From: Cephalopachus bancanus | Taxonomy: Eukaryota; Chordata; Mammalia; Primates; Tarsiidae | DNA length: 64,000 nucleotides | Direction: 5' to 3' | NCBI GenBank assembly: GCA_027257055.1 | Contig: JAPVLO010000073.1 | Coordinates: 1,798,001-1,862,000, forward strand | Shown: piece after piece, positions 24,282 through 34,369 of the stretch | Layout: the number at the start of each line of letters is the position of its first letter | How positions within the stretch are numbered: the first letter of the stretch is position 1 | Program-made: the position numbers and the translations under genes | Notes under the pieces: model-generated | Database searches by the model: none | What the model saw: only the letters and a program-made list of their open reading frames with translations | Told to the model about the DNA's origin: nothing

Positions 24282-24575
24282 CTTTTTTTTTTTTTTTTGA
24301 GTTGGAGTCTCACTCTGTCACCCAGACTGGAGTGCAGTGGCCGCTCCTGGCCACCGCAGTCTTGCCTGCTGGGCTCCGGCAATCCTTCCGCCTCAGCCTT
24401 CCAAGTGGCCAGAATTACAGGCATGCGCTACCACACCCGGCTGATTTTTTTATTTATTGTAGAGATGAGGTCTCACTGCCTAGGCGGGTCTCAAACCCGC
24501 GGGCTCAGGCAATCCACTCACCTCAGCCTCCCAAAGGCGCGGGATTACAGGCTGAACCACTGAGCCCGGCTAGGT
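24282..24575 (-). mobile_element. Full-length Alu, antisense (young lineage with left-arm deletion)
   Basis: Starts in a T run and gagttggagtctcactctgt. It carries cccaaaggcgcggg and the shortened ggtctcactgcctaggcggg, both marks of the deletion subgroup. I could not find a clean target-site duplication. Confidence 0.94.
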
Positions 24576-24839
24576 CCGGTTTTAAGCTACAATTTTAGGT
24601 GGGTGAAATTTTTCTCCACGACATCCACATTTCCCTGTTTCTAACCCATTCTACCATTTTTGTAGCCACTATTCTGCTCTTTTGAAAGTGGTCTCAAACT
24701 TTATTTTTAAATTTTATTTATCACCATAAGAAAATAAGAATAACATGTTTATTATAGTTATTCAACATCACACAAATAGCAAGAAATAGCTATAATCATA
24801 CTGCTAACAACTTTCTCTATAGTTCAAGGTTTTTTCCTA

Positions 24840-25340
24840 GGTGTACAAAAGAGACTCTCAAGGTATGGTCAGGGAACCCCTGGGGGTTCCTGACATCTTC
24901 TCAGGAGGTCCTCTGATCAAAACTATTTTCATAATAGAATTTTTTTTTTTTCTCTTTTTACTCTCACTCTCTCATGAGTATACACAGTGGCACTCCCAAA
25001 GGCCATATGTTGGGTGATATCACAACAGGCTAAATGCAGAAGCAGATATGAGCCTCCTGTTCTGCTGGACACTAAAGAGATTTGTAAAAATATAAAAGCA
25101 ATGTCCCCCTTCTTATTAACTTTTTGTCTGAACAATATAGTTATTTTTCATTAAAATGTCATTTGTGTTAACATGTAATGTATTTATAATATTTTTAAAT
25201 GAGTACATATTTTTAATTTCTTGATTTTAATTTTCTAAAATGATAAATATCAATAGATAACACCACACAAACAATAGCTTTGGGGTCCTCAATAATTTCA
25301 AAGGAGTTCTGAGACCAAAAAATTTGAGAACCAGTAGTCT
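24840..25340. mobile_element. hAT-Charlie-type DNA transposon fossil
   Basis: The ends gactctcaaggtatggtcag and aatttgagaaccagtag fit degraded hAT-Charlie inverted termini. Inside are gaacccctgggggttcctga, tctcatgagtatacacagtg and ctttggggtcctcaataatt. No transposase frame remains. Confidence 0.75.
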
Positions 25341-25429
25341 GTATTACTCTCTATTTTTAATTGAAAAAAATGGAATCAAATCGTATACAATGTTTATACC
25401 TTTCCTTTTTACTTAACAATAATGGTAAG

Positions 25430-25530
25430 AACAGCAACACTAAGTACTTAATAATTATAACTACTGTGCCAAGTGCTTTGCTTGAATTATTTCAGCTAAT
25501 CCTTACAACTACCCTATGTGGTGGGTACTA
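25430..25530 (-). mobile_element. MIR fragment, antisense
   Basis: The text gtgccaagtgctttgcttga, cttacaactaccctatgtgg is the MIR 3' half in reverse. A second, plus-oriented piece may lie at 25615-25700. Confidence 0.65.
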
Positions 25531-26384
25531 ACGAGCTCCCTGGGCACTTCTGATCAGGTGATTGGTAGATCACACTCTCAGAAATACTCATTAGATATGT
25601 GACTTGAACAAGCACTGATGTCAAGGGTTGTTAGGAAAATTAAATGTGTATATGTAAGCACTCAGAGCAATGCCTAGAACACAGTAAACACTAGAAAAAT
25701 GTTTGTCATTAAGATGGCATTTAAAACTCTGACACTGAATGCAGTCACCCAGGACTGGCCAAAGGACATTTCAAAACTTAGAAGCCAGGAAAATAAGGAG
25801 AAGTCAGAAATATGAGGAGAACCCAGGAAGGAGACTATGAGATTTTAGGAAAACTAAGAGAGTATAGTTTTCTAAAATCAAGTAAACAAAATGCTTCAGA
25901 AACTGTGATGATCTGTGTCAAATGAGAGGCCAGGATCTGAAAAGAGACAGTATTGCAGAGAATGGACCAAGAATGCGGGAGAATGGGCCAGGTCTGCAAG
26001 AAACTACAGAAGGAGTGGAAATAGGTGATAAAGTCAGAGATCTGCTTTCAAAGGAGGTGTAGGTTTTAGGAAAATGGGCCAACAGTGATCCGAAAGCATG
26101 CATGAGGAACCGGAGAGACCGCTTATACCACATCAGGCCTTCTCATTCTTCTCTCCTCAGCCCTCCTCCAGGACCCCACCAAATTCATTTACTCTTCCTG
26201 CCCTGCACTGCCTCTTCAGGGAATTATAGCCAGACAAAACAGCCCCCAAAAACAGCCTGGTCAGTGTTAGAAGTGCCTTAAAAACGTGTATTCTCACTAG
26301 GGGAAGCCCAGATTACTAACAAGTGGAGTGGATCCAGACCTGACGTCCACCCTGAAACAGACCTACTCACCTCAGGACTTTCTA

Positions 26385-26605
26385 AACCAGTGCTTCTTAA
26401 ATGAGGATGTTTCTGACCCCCTAGAAGACATTAACAATGTATGGAGACATGTTTGTTTGTCACAACTGGGGAGGGACAACTGGCATCTAGTAGGCAGAGG
26501 CCTGGGATGCTGCTGAATACCCTGCAATGCACAGGACAGCTCCCCACAGCAAGGAATTACCTGACCCCAAATGGCGACAGTGCTGAGGCTGAGAAACCCT
26601 GCTCT
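26385..26605 (+). mobile_element. MER20 (hAT-Charlie)
   Basis: A nearly full-length copy of about 220 bp: ends accagtgcttcttaaatgag and gctgaggctgagaaaccctg, with gtttgtcacaactggggagg, actggcatctagtaggcaga and ctgcaatgcacaggacagct between. This matches MER20 as I remember it. Some MER20 copies act as regulatory elements in placental mammals; nothing in this copy shows that directly. Confidence 0.8.
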
Positions 26606-27875
26606 AGGCCAGACAACCTGGACAACAGGAGCTTCGGGTGCTTTTGCAGCTTTTGGTTTCTTTCATTTGGGCTGATGACCCTAGCCTTACCAGCTTTTCC
26701 ACACCAGTTCTGACAGGATGTAGCTGAGGTGCCAGACCACAGTTATCAGCCTTCCAAATCTACTCATATAGGGCCAGGGAGAGACTGAGGAAAAACTTGA
26801 GGCTAGCTAGACAGTAGATGTGGTCAACAGAAATTGTGTCATATGTTAAATGTTAAAGAGGCAAAATCACCAAAAATGAGAATTAGCACAAAGACTTTTC
26901 CTTAAATCAGAAAATGCAACCCTTTTCATTTTGAATAAGAAATACCTTACAATCAAGTTCAAAAAGCCAGAATGCTTTTTTAGCTCTGCCCACTGCCAAA
27001 ATATTCCTTCAGTAGTAAACTGCTACTTCCATATTCTTGATTGCAAAAGGAAACTAATTAAAGTGAATTTTTTAAAACATCCTGGGAATTCAAAATAATT
27101 AATGCGTTACTCTAAAAATGAGAAATGATGAATCTTGACAGTAAAGAGTCAATGTGTATTAACCTTATCAGTATTTCATTGACAGTAAGTCATGGAGATA
27201 GAAGAAATTATCTATTGCTGGCTTTCCCAGAATTCCCTTTTATTTTATTTTAGGATCATCTCACCAATGAACAGTTTTGTCTTCCTCAAGGCGTTTCCAG
27301 AGAAATTTTTTTAAATGACTGCTTTCTACATGGAGGGTATTCTAACTCTGGCATTTCTATTTCCACTTTAAATCTGCTCTAGAAAAGTTTAAACCCAGGC
27401 ATGTGGGGATAGGATGGTTGTGTCTTAATGAGAAATTAGATCCTCCTATCTAAATGCTCTATCAGCAAGGCTGTCTGGAATTCACTGAGTGTTTTTATCA
27501 GAGGAAGTTCTCCAGCAAGATGGTTCGTGTACATGTGGTGCGTGTTGTCCCATTTAAGCATGACCCAGGACTCTGAGGAATCAAACAAGTTAGGCCTGGC
27601 CAACAACCGTCTCCTATAAGGCTGAGACAAGTAGTGGCTTTAACAGAGAGAAGGGTCTTCAACCTCCCCTCCTCTGTTTGTGGTGTGAGGATTGACAAAA
27701 GCAGTTTCTGAAAGAAAGAGCACTTTGAATATTTCTCTTCAAAATACATCTCCAGCGGACTATGACAACAATAGGGCCATAGTTTCTCAGCGGACTATGA
27801 CAATGATAGGGCCATGTCTACTGGATGCTCCTGGACCCAGAGAAAAGGCAACACGTATTGGTATTCTAATAATAT
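26606..27875. other. Intronic sequence, no gene
   Basis: A short duplication occurs at 27756-27812, where agcggactatgacaa and atagggccat are repeated with one spacer (ccatagtttctc). No exon or named repeat otherwise. Confidence 0.45.
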
Positions 27876-28168
27876 GAAGCCAGGCTCAGTGGCTCAGCCT
27901 GTAATCCCGCGCTTTGGGAGGCTGAAGTAAGTGGATTGGCTGAGCCCGCGGGTTCAAGACCTGCCTGGGCAACTTGGCGAGACCTCATCTCTACAATAAA
28001 TCAAAAAATTAGCCGGGCATGGTAGCGCGAGCCTGTAGTTCCAGCTACTTGGAAGGCGGAGAAGAAGGATCGCTGGAGCCCAGCAGGTTAAGGCTGCGCT
28101 GGCCGGGAGCGGCCACTGCACTCCAGTCTGGGCGACAGAGTGAGACTCCAACTCAAAAAAAAAAAGAA
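27876..28168 (+). mobile_element. Full-length Alu (young lineage, no left-arm deletion)
   Basis: Carries cccgcgctttgggagg and gcctgggcaacttggcgaga in the left arm, then agccgggcatggtagcgcga and an A tail. The flanks show only a weak duplication. Confidence 0.95.
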
Positions 28169-28397
28169 AATATTAAAGATTTTTTTAGAACTATAATATA
28201 AGAAACACACATATATATGGATACAAACATGCATAAATATGCATGTGTATGTATGTATACACATATGTAGAGAGAGGAGGAGAGATTACTTGACTGAATT
28301 GTATGTGATTGAGTGATTATTTATTCAAGAAAAAGAAATTAGAAATATCTCAAAATGCCCATCAGGAAAATGGTCAAGCAAATTATGGCATACTTAT

Positions 28398-28525
28398 TTT
28401 TTATTTTATAGAGATGGGATTTCACTCTGCTGCCCAGGCTGGTCTCGAACTCCTGGAATCAAGTGATCATCCTGCTTTGGTCTCCCAAAGTGCTGAAATT
28501 ACAGGCGTGAGCCACCACACCCAGG
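28398..28525 (-). mobile_element. Alu monomer (left-arm only)
   Basis: Antisense monomer: gagatgggatttcactctgc, ctggtctcgaactcctggaa, gaaattacaggcgtgagcca. The perfect duplication tggcatacttat at 28386-28397 and 28526-28537 shows it moved as a monomer. Confidence 0.93.
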
Positions 28526-28574
28526 TGGCATACTTATATAACAGAGAAAAAATAGGGGAAAAAATTATAAGTAT

Positions 28575-28800
28575 GCCTACTACATGCCAGGTGTTTTCAT
28601 ATTATGTCATTTAATTCTCCCCATCAATTATCCTTTCAGGTAAGAATCATCATCTCCAACTTACAGAAGGCTAAATGAAAAGCCCATAAGAGGTATGGAA
28701 GTTGCCTTGGGTCACAAAGCTAGTGAAGAGCAAAGCAGGGATTCACATTCAGGTTTTCTGACGCCCTGCGCAGCGTTTCTGTCACTGTATCCCATACTTC
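28575..28800 (-). mobile_element. MIR, antisense
   Basis: Text such as ctactacatgccaggtgttt, cttacagaaggctaaatgaa, ttgggtcacaaagctagtga matches MIR in reverse. Confidence 0.8.
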
Positions 28801-30254
28801 TCCCAAAAATCTATATTTAAGCTAGGTCAGTAAATGGAATTGTAACTATAAAATAATGTCCAATGAAAAGCAAATCATAGTATAGATGTATTGACTTTAA
28901 TTATGTGAAATTTTATATGTATTCACTAAAAATGGATGACAAGCAGAATGAGATTGACCAAAAAAAGGAATTAAAATCATCAGAATTTGTTCTTCCTATT
29001 AAGTTGTCTAAGTATATTTTTTAAAAAATCACCAAAATTTTTTCCTCAGTGCATACCTTGCTAATTAAAGTTAAGAAGAGGTAACAAAAATAAAACACCC
29101 TGTTTAAGGCTGAATAGGGCTGGGCCAGGTTAAGATAAGAGAAATACCCCATCCTTCCTAAAATTCCCAGCTCCTTCAGAGTCAAAGTGACTAGCAGAGG
29201 GATAGAATATATCAAAAGATGGAATTTCTGCAAGCTAAAAAGCTCTGAGAGCAAGTTTGGATCTGCAGAAATCTCTTTTTCTTAAAAAACAGCACTTATG
29301 CTAAATAATATCCTTTGAATTCGTCCTTCAACCAAAATAATTTAAACCTGGGAGTACCGCCTTTGCAGTGACTTTGCCTAAAGAGTATCTATCACCCTCA
29401 GTCAAATTGAATTATTTTATAATCTTCCCTCTTTTTCCTCCCCTCAGATTTGGGGGCTACACTGCTTCTTAACAGGGTAACAGAAGCCAAGCATAGGTCT
29501 CCCTGGGGCCTTCTAACGTGCTGCTGTTATAACTTGCAGAAATAACCAGGGGTGAGCCCTGAGTATTCTGCAAAGAGTAACTAGAAATTCACAGCAATAA
29601 CTGCACTTTCTAAGACACAGTGAGAAATAGCTCACTAGGTTTGCACAATCCTCCTGTGCTCAAATCCATGAGCTGAGAATTGGGCAAGATGCCATTTTTA
29701 TTTTGCCCTTTGGTACTTTCGTTTTTATAATAGGCAGTAACTAATGTCTTCTAATTTAGCAGAAGGATGAAATGTTGACAAAGGTTTTCTGAGATTGTTT
29801 TTAAAAAGAAAATGGCTTATGAATGCAATTCATACTGTTGTCAGTTTCCTTATCAAATGCATTTCTTACTGACAAAAACAAAAAAAACAAAAAAAACACC
29901 TGGAAATAAAGGTTCCCCAAATGGTTTCCCTTAAAACCCCTGTTGTGTTTTAAAGTTTCATAAAAAGAACTTCCCTAGGTTCTCTTTTGTTTTAAAACTC
30001 TCACCTATTTCTTCTCTTTTTAATTCCTATATTGACTACTACTAATCAAGTATCCTAGTTCAAGAACCTAGGAAAATGCTTGAAATGACTACATTAGGAT
30101 TAGCCAATAATACTACCAAATTTGAGAGTAGCAATTTGACAACCATAATGTATTCAAATCCTCCTAATAACTACACAGAAAAAGTCAGTTAGCTAAAATG
30201 GCTGATCTCATGATTGGCTTCCAGCTGTAGTCCCAAAGGTTTAATAATAAGGAC
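28801..30254. other. Intronic sequence, no gene
   Basis: No exon, named repeat or RNA gene seen apart from an A-rich run near 29875-29895. Confidence 0.4.
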
Positions 30255-30490
30255 ATCTACTGAGATTTTTTAAAATATGCCAATCATTCTATTAAAAAGT
30301 TTGTGTGTGTTATCTCATTTAATCCTCATAACAATTCTAACATGTAATTATGAGTGTTATCATTTTATCCCCATTTTACAGATGAAGAAACTAGGGTACA
30401 GAGAAGTTGAGTAACTTGCCCAAGATCTTTCACCTAGTAAAGTCAGGAGCTAGTACTAAATCCCAGACAGTCTGGCTCCATGCCATCACT
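30255..30490 (-). mobile_element. MIR, antisense, close to an ST7 donor site
   Basis: Clear MIR core in reverse: atcctcataacaattctaac, cccattttacagatgaagaa, gtaacttgcccaagatcttt, cagacagtctggctcc. It ends about 80 bp beyond the donor of the ST7 exon at 30568-30665. Confidence 0.9.
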
Positions 30491-30567
30491 GGTACTGTCT
30501 GCTGTGGCCAGTCAGTGGGCTCCTACAACTCTAAGGCAGTTGCATTGCAACACAAATTCAGACTCAC

Positions 30568-30665
30568 ATCTCTCATCATTTTCACAGCTTCCCTGGTCCT
30601 CCCGAGTCTTCTGGCACACATTGCTAGTCTTCTTTTGATGTAGACCAAGACATTGGTGTCTCGTC
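30568..30665 (-). CDS. ST7: ST7 exon: [20 protein letters not shown] segment
   Basis: A 98-bp exon with acceptor ctccctcttcag and donor gtgagt. It completes Arg, then reads [20 protein letters not shown] and [12 protein letters not shown], ending in phase 0. The sequence [15 protein letters not shown] distinguishes ST7 from ST7L. It is the last ST7 exon in this window: the next expected block, beginning LMKEFPLLSMFNIHENLLEA in human, was not found anywhere in 1-30567. An old antisense MIR ends about 80 bp beyond the donor. Confidence 0.96.
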
Positions 30666-32870
30666 CTGAAGAGGGAGAGATAAAACATCAAAAAAAATTT
30701 TTTTAAAGTGCTTTCAGTTGAACAGCGAGAAAAAAATACAGAAGCCCATTTGCCCTGCCCTTAAAGGAAAAGCTCTGAGGCAGCTCCTTTGGCTTTTCCT
30801 TAGTGCCAGGAGCACCAACCACTTTGTGAATAGTAGAATAAATAGAGTAAAGTAAAGGTACTTAGACTTCCAAAGGTCAAATCATGCAGTGGATTACCTA
30901 ATCTATGCTTTTGAGTTAGGATGCTAAATATTTGATAATAAGTAAAATCATCTTCCACGAAGTGCTGGGAAAAAGAACATACGCACACTGCGTTCAGTTT
31001 ACCAGCACAAATTCCACATTCTTGAAGTGTGCATGCTTTTGGTAAAGATGTAAAGAGGTGAATCTCAGGTTGCAACCTGATGAACTATTTTTTTTTATTC
31101 TTGACGTTAAGTCTGGAGAAGTCTCATCTTGAACTTCTGCTTTATATTATTCTTTCCCTAACACTAGTGACATCATAATCATCTCCAGGTCCCCAAAGCA
31201 GTTGATTTTAGATGGCAATATAACACATTCCAGATATGACAATAGAGTACGCAACAAAATGAAAAACTACCCTAGTGTTAGAGAAAAAATTGACAAGCTA
31301 AATAGTTATAACAATAGTCCCTAAAACGATTCTTAAAAAGTACATTAACAACTTCTTATCTTAATCTTTTATTTAATTATATGTCTTTTTGGATATGTTT
31401 CCAAACCAGTGAAAACATGCATGTGCTTAATCCTCCATAAAATTACCATGTTTGAGAAAAATATGACACACCTGTTATAGATTAAGTACATGTATAATAT
31501 GCAGCTATTAAAAGATGTTAAGACCAAAGTCCTAACATTTCAAGTTTCAAACAATGAGAACAAGATGTGTGCTGAAAATCTGCCAAGTACCTACAAATTA
31601 TTTTAAAGATTTGATTATATTTTTTGGATAGATTTAGGCAGCAGGTTGAAAGTATTTAATTTAGAGAAGAAAAGATAGAAAATTTCTTACGTTGTATTAT
31701 AGGTTTTATAATTGTATAATTAATTTCCATTTAGTTCAAATATAGACATTTACTCCATGTCTTCAAGATACATTGCTTTATACTTTTTTTTATAAATAAG
31801 TAAGATACAGATGGTGATTACAGATTTCATTAACATATACACGCACCACAGAATAAAAATTAAAACCTGTGTATTAATAGGTTGTGTGGATATACCCATG
31901 TATATGCAGGCTATAAAGCAAAGATCTTGCTGACAACTTAAACATGGGAACTAAGGCAGTTAGTTTCTATACCAAATACAAGTTTAACATTAAAATTTAA
32001 TTTTATAATCTCAAATATGAAGGAAATATGCTCCTACTTTCCAACATGCAGGAGGGAGGAATGAGGTGAGAGATTCCACCTTAAGGAAACAATCGGAATT
32101 TTGGTTGGATCATGAAAACACTCTCCTCCCACAAGGATTGCTAAATTTCTGCTTAAACAACCAACAACGTGATGAGTCAAGGGACTCGGGGAATTGCAAA
32201 ATGATTTTGTTGTCTTGTTTCTATACCGTTCCCCCCAAATGTCATGGATTCTCAGCTTAGTGTACTGAAGTAAAGACCTCAGATTTTAAAGCATTATTTT
32301 ACATATCAGAAGGCCTTATTTTTAATATAAAAAGATAAGTAATTAGGACCTTATGGCTTTTTCTCTCTAGAAGCCAATACCAATATTTCTTATGTAAGAG
32401 CTAAATGCTGATAAGGCATCAATAACTGTTATATTCTTAATTGTCCTATTTCAACTCATGTTGTAGAAGACCTATGAGATAAAACCTTTGATAACACTAT
32501 CAATAATTTTAAGTCCTGTTTCCCAAATGAGACTTAAAGTGATGGGACAGAGAAGCAACTAATGAAAAGAAATATGTAAGAATTCTGGGGAGAAAAAAGG
32601 TTACCATCAAAGGCGCCTGTCATCTTATTTCTGGGGTTGGGAATCTATGGACAGGAAAGAAATTTGAACATGGATAGTAGCAAAGCTATAAGTTAATTAT
32701 GTACTAACTGCTATTACAGAAAAGAAAAAGCCAATAAAAACCAAAACATGTGAAAGCCCTTATTTGTTCTCATCTAGGAGAATCATATTTTGAACTGGAC
32801 TAAAAATTTGCTCTGATTAATGATTTCACAAATCTGATCCCCCAATGCATCAACCTGGAGGAAACCTTAC
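30666..32870 (-). other. ST7: ST7 intron, no named repeat
   Basis: A 2.2-kb intron without recognisable transposons; AT-rich, with T-rich runs near 31085 and 31785. The absence of repeats is unusual for this window but no conserved element can be named. Confidence 0.6.
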
Positions 32871-33025
32871 TATGTTGGGCTTCATACTGGGATCCATGAT
32901 GCTGTAGCTGCTGAGAACGCCGGTAACAGCCATCTCCAGCCTTCAGAGCCTGTTTAAATAGTTTTTCTGCTTCAGCAATGGTTGTTGCTTCCTCTTCGGC
33001 CAAGAGAATATAAGCAGTTGCACAC
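32871..33025 (-). CDS. ST7: ST7 exon: CATAYILLAEEEATTIAEAE segment
   Basis: A 155-bp exon with acceptor gaatgaacag and donor gtaagg. It reads CATAYILLAEEEATTIAEAE, KLFKQALKAGDGCYRRSQQ and LQHHGSQYEAQH, then leaves one base of Arg. The alternating small and charged helices (AEAEKLFKQALKAG) look like a tetratricopeptide-type helical pair, which is inference from pattern only. GCYRRSQQ favours ST7 over ST7L. Reading on past the donor gives an artificial extension and should not be counted as coding. Confidence 0.97.
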
Positions 33026-33214
33026 CTGTTCATTCAGATAATAGCTATCATCAATTACAAATCCAAGGACAAGGTAATAGGCTGCAGGAGTTCATGCAGA
33101 AGGGCAAGGAGTTAAGCCAAAACATGCAGAGTGGCCAACTGGTTCATGCACCCCTGTGTGTAGTTGTTGACACAAAATAATGGTACAAAAGAAACATTGG
33201 TATTTTAGTTTGAG

Positions 33215-33450
33215 AGGTAGGATGTGTAGTGTTAGGAGCATGGGGCTTGCGTATGGACTCCACCCTTTATTAGTGTGTCACTTTGGGCAAGTTATTACTC
33301 TGCCTCCCTGATGGAGAACAATGTGGAATCTTTGCTCACAGTGTTGTTGTGAAGGGTAAGTAAGGTGATGCATGAAGTGCTCAGTACAGTAGCCAGCATG
33401 TGGTTAAATGCTCAATAATGCCAGCTAATGATGGTGATGATAATAGATGT
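33215..33450 (+). mobile_element. MIR, plus orientation
   Basis: Text ttaggagcatggggcttgcg, ctttgggcaagttattactc, gttgttgtgaagggtaagta, gctcagtacagtagccagca follows MIR order. Confidence 0.8.
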
Positions 33451-33739
33451 TATTAAATATCTCCTTCGAACATTCAAAGTTAATGGTACTATAGATAAAA
33501 GTTTATTTCTGTTTACTAAACACAGATTCTCTTCAGTCTAAGGATTTCTTCAGAGTGAGACATTCATTAATTCAAGTAACTCATTGAAAAAGACCAGTGC
33601 TTCAACATCTCATTACAGTTAGCACTGATTTTCTGCTTTGGAGAACACTAGAAGAATCTACAGATAGTGTTATTTCTGAAGAGCTCAGGATCTGACAGCC
33701 ACAGTAGTTAACAAGAGTTAAATCTCATGCCTTTAACAA

Positions 33740-33905
33740 CAATAGATACCATTTGGTGCTCAGTATATATTAAGCACTGTACCAGGCACTTAACATATAT
33801 CATCTCACATAATCCTTTCAACAACTCTCTAAGGGAGGAAGCCAGAAAGGTTAAGCAGTTAACTAATGAAAAGGGGAGCGCTTGCAAATTTAAACCTTCC
33901 AGATC
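33740..33905 (-). mobile_element. MIR, antisense
   Basis: Text tattaagcactgtaccaggc, aatcctttcaacaactctct, ttaagcagttaactaatgaa matches MIR in reverse. Confidence 0.75.
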
Positions 33906-34369
33906 ACATGAGGAACAACCCACTGCCAAGGAAAGGGAAGAGGTGAGGCCAGAACAGACAACGTAGGTCCTGCACCCAATCCTTTTCTTTCCTTCTTCAC
34001 TGCCTCTTTTGTGTCCATTTCCCTACTTATTTCCATCAGACCATGAGAGATAAAATAATCAGAAAGTAAAACCAAATGTTACTTTTACTGTTCATCAACT
34101 GCAATAGCCAGCGAGAAAAAGGAGGCTGAACTTTATAGCTAATGTGAAGTTTGGGGTTACTGGTCAATCTTAGCCTTCAGGAAGGGTTTTTTAGTTTGTC
34201 AGCCAATCCCTCTAATTTCAGGCAGGAACCATCAATGGGGCTTTAAGCTGAATGTGTTGAAGTAGGGAGAAACATGCCCAGAAACAAAAGCTGGAAAACC
34301 AATTACTACAGAGGGCAGCATATATGACTTGGAAAGAACCATAATGATGCTGAAACTGTCCAAGTGATT
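33906..34369. other. ST7: ST7 intronic sequence, no gene
   Basis: No repeat or exon recognised; the 3' part may be the decayed start of the CR1/L3 element that is clear from about 34370. Confidence 0.4.

Noticed and set aside
24282..24575. Target-site duplication for this Alu
   Set aside because: Flanks compared by eye show no convincing repeat, so none is claimed.
32800..33033. Continuous 77-codon minus-strand frame starting MNRCATAYILLAEEE
   Set aside because: Only the part from 33025 to 32871 is exon. The initial MNR and the part after EAQH are intron, as shown by splice sites and neighbouring exon phases.
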